Below are positions 45,790 to 54,171 of a DNA stretch of 57,693 nt, one piece after another. How positions within the stretch are numbered: the stretch's first letter is position 1; the number at the start of each line of letters is the position of its first letter. Below the pieces are notes generated by a model, which did not search any database, was not told the origin of the DNA, and saw nothing but the letters and a program-made list of their open reading frames with translations. The DNA comes from Bacteroidales bacterium (GTDB lineage Bacteria; Bacteroidota; Bacteroidia; Bacteroidales; UBA7960). The stretch spans positions 1 through 57,693 of the forward strand of contig PWJZ01000076.1 in NCBI GenBank assembly GCA_003559855.1. Direction: 5' to 3'. The position numbers and the translations under genes are program-made.

Positions 45790-46800
45790 ATGATCCGACA
45801 AATAGAGAAAATGGATATCGAAGAACTTGTTGAATGTATATTTGGAATAAAGGATTTTCATGATTTTGAAAAAGTTTCTCTTGCTGTTTTTAATTACCAA
45901 TATCACAATTGCCCTGTTTACAAACAGTTTTGTGATATATTGCATCGTATTCCCGGTAATGTTCAAAACCTTGAGGATATACCCTTTATTCCTGCAGATT
46001 TTTTTCGTAACCATAGAATAATGTGTGTATCCGGAAAGCCGGAATTGTGCTTTCACAGCAGTACAACTACATCGGCTGTTGCTTCAAAACATTATATAAA
46101 ATATTCAGGAATATATAATGAAAGTATTGCCAGGTGTTTCCGGCTTTTTTACGGTGATCCTTCCGGGTATTGTATACTGGCGTTGTTGCCGGGTTATGCG
46201 GAAAGAGCTAATTCGTCACTGGTATATATGATCGACAGGCTGATGCAAAGCAGTGGCCATAAAGACAACGGGTTTTACCTGCACGATTATAAAGCATTGA
46301 AAGAAAGGCTTGAAAGTTTGATAACCCGGGGAGAAAAAATATTATTAACAGGTGTGAGTTATGCATTGCTGGATTTTGCCGGGAAATACCCTTTACAGCT
46401 GAAAAATGCTGTTGTTATGGAAACAGGCGGTATGAAAGGTATGAGAGAAGAGATAATACGTGAAGAACTTCACGATAAACTTATATGTGCTTTCGGTGTG
46501 GAAAAAATTGACTCGGAATATGGTATGACGGAGCTCTTGTCTCAGGCTTATGCTTTAAATAACGGTATATTCGAAACACCACCCTGGATGAGGGTGGTCT
46601 TTAAAGATATTAACGATCCTTTTTCCGATGTTGTGCCAGGGCGTACTGGTGTTATTAATGTTATTGATCTTGCAAATGTGTTTTCATGCTCTTTTATAGC
46701 CACACATGATCTGGGAAAACAAAATCCGGATACTACCTTTAAAGTATTAGGACGTATGGACAATAGTGAAATGAGGGGATGTAATCTTATGGTCGTTTAA
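45790..46800 (+). CDS. LuxE/PaaK-like acyl-activating enzyme
   Basis: 336 residues, resembling acyl-protein synthetase LuxE, which adenylates a fatty acid and transfers it. The Ser/Thr-rich loop CFHSSTTTSAVASKHY (about 87-102) is the phosphate-binding loop of the ANL family, EYGMTELLSQAY is the conserved adenylate-binding block, and TFKVLGRMDNSEMRGCNLMV is the C-terminal hinge region. No LuxC/LuxD or acyl carrier protein gene is nearby. The substrate is unknown. It is divergent from the M16 peptidase gene and appears to be a single-gene transcript. Confidence 0.82.
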   Translation: MIRQIEKMDIEELVECIFGIKDFHDFEKVSLAVFNYQYHNCPVYKQFCDILHRIPGNVQNLEDIPFIPADFFRNHRIMCVSGKPELCFHSSTTTSAVASKHYIKYSGIYNESIARCFRLFYGDPSGYCILALLPGYAERANSSLVYMIDRLMQSSGHKDNGFYLHDYKALKERLESLITRGEKILLTGVSYALLDFAGKYPLQLKNAVVMETGGMKGMREEIIREELHDKLICAFGVEKIDSEYGMTELLSQAYALNNGIFETPPWMRVVFKDINDPFSDVVPGRTGVINVIDLANVFSCSFIATHDLGKQNPDTTFKVLGRMDNSEMRGCNLMVV

Positions 46801-46877
46801 AGGATAAAATAATATTTCCCGTTAATTCATCCCTTTGGAGAATTTTAAGAAAAGGAAGTTCTTAATAACGTAATATG

Positions 46878-47438
46878 TCAGGATATTAATAGCGGCAGGA
46901 GGTTTGCTATTCCAATTGCAATAAGGAATATGCCGCCGACAGCCCCGGCTCTTTTTCCAAAAAGCAGCCCTAGCTTTTGCCCTGTATGAATACCGATAAA
47001 TGTAATTATAAAAACAACTACTGTTAAAATGATAGCTGTTAAGCCTAACCGGTAATTTAAAAACGGTATGCTGGTACCTGCGATCAGTGCATCTATACTG
47101 GTAGCGACGGATAAACTTAAAATCACCCCGGTCTTATTGATGTCAAAAGCTTTTGTAAGAGGATTTGATCTGATGCTGGTGACAATCATTTTTAATCCCA
47201 CAAAACTCAATATTAAAAAAGCAATCCAGTGATCTATATTTTTCACCAGTGATTCGATGGTTCCTCCCAGGTAAAACCCTGCAATGATCATTATACAATG
47301 TGCCATTGCAAATGAAAATGCGACTTTAAGCTTTGTGCCTGGTTGCAACGTTTCGGGAGCCATGCCATTTATGATGGAAACGCCAAAACAATCCATTGAC
47401 AGGCCGAGTGAAAGGATCAAAATAGTAATTAGTTCCAA
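46878..47438 (-). CDS. mntP: Manganese efflux pump MntP
   Basis: Small inner-membrane exporter, 186 residues with six hydrophobic helices. The two repeat halves contain the family motifs LSLGLSMDCFGVSI (Asp16) and SVATSIDALIAGTSIP, whose acidic residues bind Mn2+. The length is typical. No manganese (yybP-ykoY) riboswitch pattern was seen in the leader. It faces the LuxE-like gene convergently. Confidence 0.92.
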   Translation of the reverse strand: MELITILILSLGLSMDCFGVSIINGMAPETLQPGTKLKVAFSFAMAHCIMIIAGFYLGGTIESLVKNIDHWIAFLILSFVGLKMIVTSIRSNPLTKAFDINKTGVILSLSVATSIDALIAGTSIPFLNYRLGLTAIILTVVVFIITFIGIHTGQKLGLLFGKRAGAVGGIFLIAIGIANLLPLLIS

Positions 47439-47598
47439 TTTTTATTTCTTTATAATATTTGCGACCGGATCCGATTTTTTCCCGGCATTTGGCAGTAAAG
47501 TTACGAATAAAAAGCAAACCGGTGTTTAGCGGTTTACTAATAATTTCAATACCGTTAATACCTGCAAACATCATATGGTCTTGTTGGCAGGTAAGTAG

Positions 47599-47622
47599 CC
47601 GGTTTTAAAATTGTAAAACCGG
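47599..47622 (-). terminator. Hairpin just after tnaA
   Basis: CCGGTTTTA / TAAAACCGG with a six-base loop, a few bases past the tnaA stop on the minus strand. No T run follows. Confidence 0.4.
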
Positions 47623-47627
47623 GATCG

Positions 47628-49004
47628 TTATAATTTTTCGAGCTCTATGGTAAAATGCCTCATGATAGGCGCTTCCTTTATGATCTTATATCCGGTGGTT
47701 ATTTCATTACGTCTGTTGTATATATTAGCCATGCAGGCTGCAACATAGTCCATGTGATTGTAGGTATATACCCTTCTCGGTATTGCCAGACGTAACAGTT
47801 CCAGCTTGGGGTATCTGTTTTCCCTGGTTTGGGGGTTACGGTCGGCTAAAAGTGTTCCTATTTCCACTCCCCTCACGCCTCCTTCTTTGTATAGTTCAAC
47901 GGCAAGTGTTTGTGCCTGAAACTGCTGTTTTGGAAGTTTTGGCAGAAAGCGTTTGGCGTCAACAAAAACAGCATGCCCCCCAGTGGGTTCCTGGATCGGA
48001 ATATTATAATACTTGAGCTTATCACCCAGATATGCTACCTGTCTGATTCGTGATTCAAGGTATTGAAAATCAGTTCCCTCCCAAAGACCCTGTGCAAGCG
48101 CAGCCATATCCCTTCCCGACATGCCTCCATAAGTCAGATAACCTTCAAACATGATGTTGAAAACACTCGCCTTGTCAAAAATTTCTTTATCCCGCAAGGC
48201 TATAAAACCACCTATATTAACTATGGCATCTTTCTTGCAACTCATGGTTGCCCCGTCGGCATAAGAAAACATTCCCCTTACAATATCCCTGATGCCAACG
48301 TTCATGTATTCTTCCTCCCTGGTTTTTATGAAAAAAGCGTTCTCAGCAAATCTTGCAGCATCAAAAAATAACCTTATACCGTATTTTTTGCACAAAGCTG
48401 ACACTTCTTTTATATTTTTCATCGATACAGGCTGGCCACCGGAAGTATTGCACGTTATTGTAATGATGCAAAGCGGTATCTTTTCCTTCGGATACTTTTT
48501 AAAGACTTTTTCCAGTTTTTTTAAATCTAAATTTCCCTTGAAAGGGTAAAATCCTGATGTATCAAATGCTTCGTCTATTGTGCAATCGATTGCTGCAGCT
48601 TTACGAAACTCAATATGGCCTTTGGTTGTGTCAAAATGTGAGTTGCCGGGAATTACATCACCCTCTTTTATTAATGCGGAAAACAAAACGTTTTCGGCTG
48701 CTCTGCCCTGGTGTGTTGGCAAAAAATATGGCATACCCAGCAACTCTTTTACCGTGTCCGATAATTTGAAATATGATCTTGATCCGGCATAACTCTCATC
48801 ACCTTTCATGATCTCAGCCCATTGCTCATCGCTCATTGCACCGGTACCACTGTCAGTCAAAAGATCTATAAAAACATGATCACTGCGAAGCTTGAAAAGA
48901 TTGTATCCTGATTCCTTGATCCACTTTTCACGCTCAGCACAAGTGCCTTGACGAATCGATTCGGTTGTTTTTATCTTATAGGGTTCGGTATATGGCAATT
49001 CCAT
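47628..49004 (-). CDS. tnaA: Tryptophanase
   Basis: PLP lyase splitting tryptophan to indole, pyruvate and ammonia; 458 residues from the chosen ATG (MELPYTEPYKIK). The PLP lysine is Lys258 in MSCKKDA. THQGRAAENV and FDAARFAENAFFIK are shared with tyrosine phenol-lyase. Two points favour tryptophanase: GHSHFDTT-type context with Asp125, and RGVEIGTLLADRNP near the end, where the lyase for tyrosine carries a key Arg instead of Ile. The frame stays open 40 codons further upstream to 49124, but that part is unlike any family member. No TnaC-like leader peptide was recognised. Confidence 0.9.
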   Translation of the reverse strand: MELPYTEPYKIKTTESIRQGTCAEREKWIKESGYNLFKLRSDHVFIDLLTDSGTGAMSDEQWAEIMKGDESYAGSRSYFKLSDTVKELLGMPYFLPTHQGRAAENVLFSALIKEGDVIPGNSHFDTTKGHIEFRKAAAIDCTIDEAFDTSGFYPFKGNLDLKKLEKVFKKYPKEKIPLCIITITCNTSGGQPVSMKNIKEVSALCKKYGIRLFFDAARFAENAFFIKTREEEYMNVGIRDIVRGMFSYADGATMSCKKDAIVNIGGFIALRDKEIFDKASVFNIMFEGYLTYGGMSGRDMAALAQGLWEGTDFQYLESRIRQVAYLGDKLKYYNIPIQEPTGGHAVFVDAKRFLPKLPKQQFQAQTLAVELYKEGGVRGVEIGTLLADRNPQTRENRYPKLELLRLAIPRRVYTYNHMDYVAACMANIYNRRNEITTGYKIIKEAPIMRHFTIELEKL

Positions 49005-49327
49005 GATAATTGTTTTTTTATTAATGTTATCATTTATGATGAAAAAAATATATATCGGTAAACAGAGAAAGCTAAAAAAGATATGAATCTCTGCGTTTGA
49101 TGTTAATATACAGGAAGTTGGCAAAACTTAACAAATAACAGATCATTTCCATTGAAAGTTTATTGGTTGAAATCCACAGGCGAATATATAATTTTCTTTT
49201 TTAACTATTCCAATTTTTTTACGCCAATAAAAAAATGATTCGGTTTTTTTGGTGGTATAATATAAAATTATTAGTAATTTGGGGCTTTAAAAAATTACCG
49301 GTAAAACATAGTAGTAACAAAAAACCA

Positions 49328-50134
49328 ATGGAAGATTCAAATACCAACTATGCATTGATTACGGGGGCAAGCAGGGGCTTGGGTAAAGCTTTGGCTTTTG
49401 AGCTTGCAGGCAGAAAAGTTAATGTCTTATTGGTTGCTTTACCTAATGAAGGTTTAAGTTATTTATGCAAGCAGATTAAAGATGAGTTTGGTGTTGATTC
49501 TGATTATCTGGAGGCGGATCTGACAAAAAGGGAGGATATATTTAGGATAAAAGGCTGGGTGACGGAGAAATATTATAAAGTAAATATTTTGATAAATAAT
49601 GCCGGAGTTGGCGGTACTATGGCGTTTAAAGAGTCAAGTATTGATTATTTGGAAAACATAATTGATCTAAATATCAGGGCACTGGTTTTATTAATACATC
49701 AGCTGCTTCCAGAGCTAAAGAGACATGATAATGCTTATATTCTAAATGTTTCGAGCATGTTATCATTTAGCCCGATTGGGTATAAAACTATATATCCTGC
49801 ATCCAAGTCTTTTATCTATTATTGTTCCAGGGGATTGAATGAGGAGTTGAAGAAAAGCGGTATTTCAGTGAGTGTTTTACATCCCGGGCCTATGAAAACC
49901 AACGCTGATGTCAGGAAACGGATCGGAAGGCAGGGTTTATTTGGAAAGATGGGATTGCTTTCTGTTGAAAAGGTTGCAATCATAGCCGTTAGTAAAATGT
50001 TTAAACGTAAACCGGTTATTGTTCCGGGATTTGGCAATTATATCAATTGGTTTTTTCTAAAAGTCTTTCCTGACTCAATTAAAGTATCGGTATTGTCGAA
50101 AAAAGTACTACGAGAAACTAAAACACAGCAATAA
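49328..50134 (+). CDS. Short-chain dehydrogenase/reductase
   Basis: Classical SDR, 268 residues from the ATG at 49328. It has the cofactor motif TGASRGLG, the structural NNAG, and a catalytic Ser-Tyr-Lys set in NVSSMLSF and YPASK. The frame is open back to an ATG at 49235, adding 31 residues rich in aromatic and basic residues that are not family-like, so the inner start is preferred. It ends 14 bases before the epimerase-like gene, so the pair is an operon. Substrate is unknown; lipid or polyketide-type reduction is possible. Confidence 0.85.
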   Translation: MEDSNTNYALITGASRGLGKALAFELAGRKVNVLLVALPNEGLSYLCKQIKDEFGVDSDYLEADLTKREDIFRIKGWVTEKYYKVNILINNAGVGGTMAFKESSIDYLENIIDLNIRALVLLIHQLLPELKRHDNAYILNVSSMLSFSPIGYKTIYPASKSFIYYCSRGLNEELKKSGISVSVLHPGPMKTNADVRKRIGRQGLFGKMGLLSVEKVAIIAVSKMFKRKPVIVPGFGNYINWFFLKVFPDSIKVSVLSKKVLRETKTQQ

Positions 50135-50148
50135 CAAGGCAAGGTATT

Positions 50149-51132
50149 ATGAAGGTATTGGTTACCGGAGCAAATGGACTGCTTGCATCCAACATAGTAT
50201 TTGAACTTATACAAAGGAAGGTTGCTGTCAGAGGGATGGTTCGCAAGACCAGCAATTTATTTTCCTTAAAGGATATTGAATTTGAAAAGTTTTATGGTGA
50301 CATAACCGACATTCATGACATTGAACGGGCAGTTAAAGGTTGTGATATAATAATTCATGCTGCAGCTGATACTAGCCAGTACCATCGTTCTTTGGAGGAT
50401 TATTTGCCGGTTAATGTTCATGCAACTGAAAATATTATGCAGGTTGCCGTGAAAAACAATGTTAAAAGAGTTGTTTATGTTAGCTCTGCCAATACTTTCG
50501 GGCACGGAAGCATTGAAAATCCGGGTACAGAAAATTTACCGCCCAGGTTTCCTTTTACACGGTCATATTATGCTATCAGCAAGCAATTGGCCCAGCATGC
50601 CGTATTGAAATATGCCGGACATTCCGGAACGGAAGTGATAGTTGTAAACCCTGCCTTTATGATCGGTCCTCGCGATGCTAAACCGAGTTCAGGTAAACTG
50701 GTGTTGCTGGGCTATAAGAGAAAAATAATACCGGTTCCGCCGGGAGGCAAAAACTTTGTACATGTCGCAAATGTTGCCATGGCGGTATGCAATGCAATAG
50801 ACAAAGGAAAAAATGGTGAATGTTACCTGCTGGCAGGCGAAAATATGAGCTATTATGAGTTCTTCAAAATTATAGAACAGGTCACAGGAAAAAAAAAGAT
50901 ATTTGTAAAGATACCGTCACAGGCTTTTATCGTAACAGGCTACATCGGCAGCTTTTTTGCAAAGATGGGCTTTAATAATCCCTTTAATAAAATTAATACA
51001 AAAATAATGTGCATAAAAAATTTCTATTCCGCCCGTAAAGCCCTAGCGGAGCTTGATATGCCTCATACACCGGTAAGCATGGCTGTTAAAGATTGCCTGA
51101 AATGGTTTAAGAAAAATGGTTATGTAAATTAA
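50149..51132 (+). CDS. NAD-dependent epimerase/dehydratase family protein
   Basis: Extended SDR, 327 residues. The NAD(P) loop GANGLLASNIVFEL at 7-20 has an unusual Leu-Ala in place of the more common Phe-Ile. VYVSSANTFGHGS and the catalytic YYAISK follow. The 3-beta-HSD-like block FVHVANVAMAV and a hydrophobic C-terminal part (about 260-275) resemble dihydroflavonol reductase/sterol-type enzymes. It is co-transcribed with the preceding SDR. The substrate cannot be told from sequence. Confidence 0.85.
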   Translation: MKVLVTGANGLLASNIVFELIQRKVAVRGMVRKTSNLFSLKDIEFEKFYGDITDIHDIERAVKGCDIIIHAAADTSQYHRSLEDYLPVNVHATENIMQVAVKNNVKRVVYVSSANTFGHGSIENPGTENLPPRFPFTRSYYAISKQLAQHAVLKYAGHSGTEVIVVNPAFMIGPRDAKPSSGKLVLLGYKRKIIPVPPGGKNFVHVANVAMAVCNAIDKGKNGECYLLAGENMSYYEFFKIIEQVTGKKKIFVKIPSQAFIVTGYIGSFFAKMGFNNPFNKINTKIMCIKNFYSARKALAELDMPHTPVSMAVKDCLKWFKKNGYVN

Positions 51133-51226
51133 AGTAAAAAGGTTAGTAACAAAACTTTCCGATTCAAAAAAATAAAAAACCGGAACGTGGAGAAATCCCT
51201 GCAAAAGAACCGGAGTCAGGGTACAA

Positions 51227-51892
51227 TCAAAAATTCAGGTAATTCATCAGTTGTTTATATCTTTCATTGATCATATCATCATAATTGCTCTCTTCCGAAA
51301 AAGTGGCGGTGACAATATAATCAAAACGATTAAAGGTCTGCAGGATAGGGGATACATCAATTTTATTAACTTTTATCGTTACCTCAAATTTGGTGCTGTC
51401 TTTAAATGAAGTAATATAGCTGCTCAGGATCTTCGCATCGTTTGATTCTACAATTCTGGAAATTTCACTCAATGAATAGTCAATATTGTTAACCTGAATA
51501 ACTATTATTCCACCCGGCTGGTCAACAGAGGTTATTTTGGCCATTTTTTCCGCCAAACTCAAAAGAGTAATACAACCAAGATAATTATTGTCTTCGTCAA
51601 GTACGGGTATGAGCGTGAGTTTTTGGTCAGCAATGAGTTTTATAGCATCGTAAAAATGCTGGTTGTACATCAAATAGGGCCTGATAAGTGATAATTTGTG
51701 ATTTCCGAGAGGTTCGTCAGGCTCGTTGAGGTCATATATATCTGTATCGGATATAAGACCCAGGAAATTTTTATTGTTTACAATAGGAAGATGTGATACC
51801 CTTAAATCTTCCATCCAGTTTAATGCAGTAACTGCCGTGTCGGATGTTCGAAGCGGGATCGCAGAGTCGGTTATAAGATCTTTTACAGGCAT
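51227..51892 (-). CDS. CBS-domain protein with ACT-like C-terminus
   Basis: 221 residues, cytoplasmic. Two CBS motifs are visible: residues about 1-60 (VTALNWMEDLRVSHLPIVN, GLISDTDIYDL) and about 70-125 (DAIKLIADQKLTLIPVLDE, YLGCITLLSLA). A C-terminal part (about 128-200, GGIIVIQVNNIDYSLSEISR) looks like an ACT-type regulatory fold. CBS pairs usually bind adenine nucleotides. No enzyme domain is attached, and it stands alone. Role unknown. Confidence 0.85.
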   Translation of the reverse strand: MPVKDLITDSAIPLRTSDTAVTALNWMEDLRVSHLPIVNNKNFLGLISDTDIYDLNEPDEPLGNHKLSLIRPYLMYNQHFYDAIKLIADQKLTLIPVLDEDNNYLGCITLLSLAEKMAKITSVDQPGGIIVIQVNNIDYSLSEISRIVESNDAKILSSYITSFKDSTKFEVTIKVNKIDVSPILQTFNRFDYIVTATFSEESNYDDMINERYKQLMNYLNF

Positions 51893-52247
51893 GGTTGAAA
51901 AAATTATCTATGTTATTTTGTGATGGTGAAATTATAAAATTTTAATGATATATAAAATTTTTAATTGCACTTTTTTAATGTAATTGATCGAAATAATCAT
52001 TACGGTAACTTGTCCGAATTTGAACAATAACTATTCGTTAATGAACATTTTTCGGGAACAGATCCTTGAGATAAATTACAATTATCTGAAAATGAGTTTA
52101 AAATATTTCTGGCATAAATTTTGTAGTTTATTTAATGAAGTTTTTTCCCTCTGCAACCATGAGCGTGAAAAAGCAATTAGTTCATCAGATAACAATTCTT
52201 CAATAGTTTTAGTTTTGGTTAAGCAAGGCTCACGGTTAGAAATTTTT
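51893..52247. other. Spacer between the CBS protein and rlmN genes
   Basis: 355 bases. A 91-codon open frame on the plus strand has no recognisable features and was not called. Apart from the hairpin overlapping the rlmN end, nothing was recognised. Confidence 0.5.
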
Positions 52248-52262
52248 TTACTGCCGTGAGCC
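52227..52262. terminator. Inverted repeat spanning the rlmN stop codon
   Basis: GGCTCACGG (52227-52235) and CCGTGAGCC (52254-52262) are exact complements. The rlmN stop codon lies in the loop. On the plus strand a T run follows; on the minus strand it would fold around the end of rlmN. Confidence 0.5.
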
Positions 52263-53306
52263 TGTTTTTATTGCCAATTGCCCGCACGCTGCATCCACGT
52301 CATTTCCCCTGCTTTTACGTATGTTTACAATAAGGTTGAATTTTTCAAGTGTTTTGATAAACTTTTCGGTTTTTTCTTTTGATGGTTTTCTGAAAGGCGC
52401 ATTTTCTACTTTGTTGTATTCAATAATATTTATCTTGACGGGAAAATTTTTGCAATATTGTGCCAGCGCATGTGCATCAGCCGGCGAATCATTGAAATTG
52501 TCGATCAACAAATATTCTATGGTTATACGATTGTTGGTCGCTTTGTAAAATAATTTAAGTGAATCAGCCAGATCGTCAAGATTGTTCTTGCGGTTTACAG
52601 GCATTAAAAGGTTTCTTTTTTTATTATCCGCTGTATGCAAAGATACCGCCAGGTTAAACTTCACTTTTTTCTTTGCCAGTTTAATGATGCCGTCAGTAAT
52701 TCCTGCCGTTGAAAGCGTTATTCGCGACGGCGACATTGCCAGGGCGTTTTTGTGTGTTACCATATTAATGGCTCTTGTTACATTATCATAATTTGATAGT
52801 GGTTCGCCCATACCCATAAAAACTATATTTGTCAAACCTGTTTTATATTGTTTGTATGAGAGATCGCGGAGTAAAACAACCTGGTCAAATATTTCAGGAT
52901 ATTCCATGTTCCTTTTAAATCCCATCTTTGCAGTAGCACAAAATCGGCACCCGTACGTACAGCCCACCTGTGAAGAAATGCAAGCTGTTACGCGATCGTT
53001 GTCAGGTATCAGTACACTCTCAACCATCAGCTTATCATGAAGAATAAAAATAGCCTTAATGGTTGTGTCATGGCTGATCTTTATATCGTTAATCAATGCC
53101 TGATTTATAAAAAATTTTTCGGTAAGTAAATTACGTTCCGAAACAGAAAGATTGGTCATTTTATCAAAATCCAAAACATGCTTTTTCCATAACCATTCCC
53201 AAACCTGTTTTCCTTTGAATGGTTCCGAACCCGAGGTTTCAAAAAAACCAATTAATTGCTCCTCTGTTAATGTACGGATATCTTGTTTTTGAGTTTTGTA
53301 TTGCAT
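52248..53306 (-). CDS. rlmN: 23S rRNA (adenine2503-C2)/tRNA methyltransferase RlmN
   Basis: Radical-SAM methylase acting on A2503 of 23S rRNA and on some tRNAs; 352 residues from the ATG at 53306. The cluster motif C-x3-C-x2-C is CTYGCRFC, followed by ATAKMGFKRN. GMGEPLSNYDNV and LAVSLHTAD are family blocks, and the second catalytic Cys is in DVDAACGQLA. The frame is open to 53357, but the extra 17 codons run through heptamer-periodic spacer sequence, so the inner ATG is chosen. Confidence 0.96.
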   Translation of the reverse strand: MQYKTQKQDIRTLTEEQLIGFFETSGSEPFKGKQVWEWLWKKHVLDFDKMTNLSVSERNLLTEKFFINQALINDIKISHDTTIKAIFILHDKLMVESVLIPDNDRVTACISSQVGCTYGCRFCATAKMGFKRNMEYPEIFDQVVLLRDLSYKQYKTGLTNIVFMGMGEPLSNYDNVTRAINMVTHKNALAMSPSRITLSTAGITDGIIKLAKKKVKFNLAVSLHTADNKKRNLLMPVNRKNNLDDLADSLKLFYKATNNRITIEYLLIDNFNDSPADAHALAQYCKNFPVKINIIEYNKVENAPFRKPSKEKTEKFIKTLEKFNLIVNIRKSRGNDVDAACGQLAIKTGSRQ

Positions 53307-53325
53307 AAGTGCAAAGGTAATAGTA

Positions 53326-53346
53326 AGTAACAAGTGACGGATGACA
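53326..53346. repeat. Degenerate heptamers just upstream of rlmN
   Basis: AGTAACA, AGTGACG and GATGACA stand in line, the same unit type as at 31574. Short and noncoding. Confidence 0.45.
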
Positions 53347-53436
53347 GGCAAGTGCATGTAACTTGCTGCCTCACACTGATGTTATTTATCAGGGTTTGTA
53401 ATTTGTTTAAAGATTTAACGGCAATAGTTGTTACTT

Positions 53437-53467
53437 TTTACAAATGCAAAAAATAAAATTAAATTTG
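53437..53467 (+). promoter_or_regulatory. Promoter for the polysaccharide deacetylase gene
   Basis: TTTA (53437-53440) and TAAATTTG (53460-53467) are 19 bases apart. The ATG follows 19 bases after the -7 element, leaving a short leader. Confidence 0.55.
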
Positions 53468-53486
53468 TTTCAGATTAAATTTAGTT

Positions 53487-54110
53487 ATGACAAGAATAAA
53501 ACCTCCACCTCTTTTGCCAATATTAACTTCAGGCTATTTAACCTGGAAAGTAAAAACCTATGAAAAAAAGATATTCCTCACTTTTGATGACGGACCAACA
53601 CCGGGAGTTACCGATAATATTTTAGATTTGTTGGACAGGTATGATGTAAAAGCTACTTTTTTTTGTGTTGGCAAAAGAGCTTCTCAATTTCCCGTGCTTT
53701 ATCAACAACAAATTAATAGAGGTCATGATGCCGGTAATCATAGTTTCAGCCATTTGGATGGTTGGAGAACGAATTCGGATAAATACATTGCTGATATTCG
53801 CAGGGCTGATAATATTATTAAGAGCAGGTTGTTCAGGCCGCCATACGGAAGAATAACACCCCGGCAGGCGATCAAGCTGCATAATAATTACAGGATAATC
53901 ATGTGGAGTCTGCTGGCAGGTGATTTTGATGAAAATACAGATAAACAAAGTTGTTTATACAATGTACTGAATTATACAAAACCGGGTTCAATTGTGGTTT
54001 TTCATGACTCCGAAAGGCCGGCAGAAAAATGTTTGTACGTATTACCACGTTTTTTGGAGTACTTCCTTGAAAAGGATTTCGAATTCGGAACGTTAAAGAG
54101 CATACAATAA
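53487..54110 (+). CDS. NodB-type polysaccharide deacetylase family protein
   Basis: 207 residues, carbohydrate esterase family 4 fold. Motif 1 is LTFDDGPTPG (catalytic base and metal Asp), motif 2 is HSFSHLDGW (the two metal His), and motif 3 is FRPPYGR. The late catalytic His is in VVFHDSE. No clear signal peptide is present; the N-terminus (PPPLLPILTSGYLTWKV) may be a weak membrane anchor. Peptidoglycan or another N-acetylated polymer is the likely substrate. It precedes the Ig-like lipoprotein gene, which has its own promoter element. Confidence 0.9.
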   Translation: MTRIKPPPLLPILTSGYLTWKVKTYEKKIFLTFDDGPTPGVTDNILDLLDRYDVKATFFCVGKRASQFPVLYQQQINRGHDAGNHSFSHLDGWRTNSDKYIADIRRADNIIKSRLFRPPYGRITPRQAIKLHNNYRIIMWSLLAGDFDENTDKQSCLYNVLNYTKPGSIVVFHDSERPAEKCLYVLPRFLEYFLEKDFEFGTLKSIQ

Positions 54111-54138
54111 TGTTGTAAGGCCTAAGTTAAAATAGTAG

Positions 54139-54146
54139 TATTTTTG
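54139..54146 (+). promoter_or_regulatory. -7 promoter element for the Ig-like lipoprotein gene
   Basis: TATTTTTG, perfect TAnnTTTG, about 26 bases before the ATG at 54172. Confidence 0.45.
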
Positions 54147-54171
54147 CAGATTCACTTGTGTTCTTCTTTGA

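Noticed and set aside
47439-47627. Manganese (yybP-ykoY) riboswitch before mntP
   Set aside because: The conserved core patterns of that riboswitch were not found in the leader.
47628-49004. Tyrosine phenol-lyase
   Set aside because: The Asp in FDTT and the Ile in VEIG match tryptophanase; the Arg that binds tyrosine in the lyase is absent.
51984-52259. Possible 91-codon gene in the CBS-rlmN spacer
   Set aside because: It has no recognisable motif, its composition is like a random AT-rich spacer, and it overlaps the rlmN end and hairpin.
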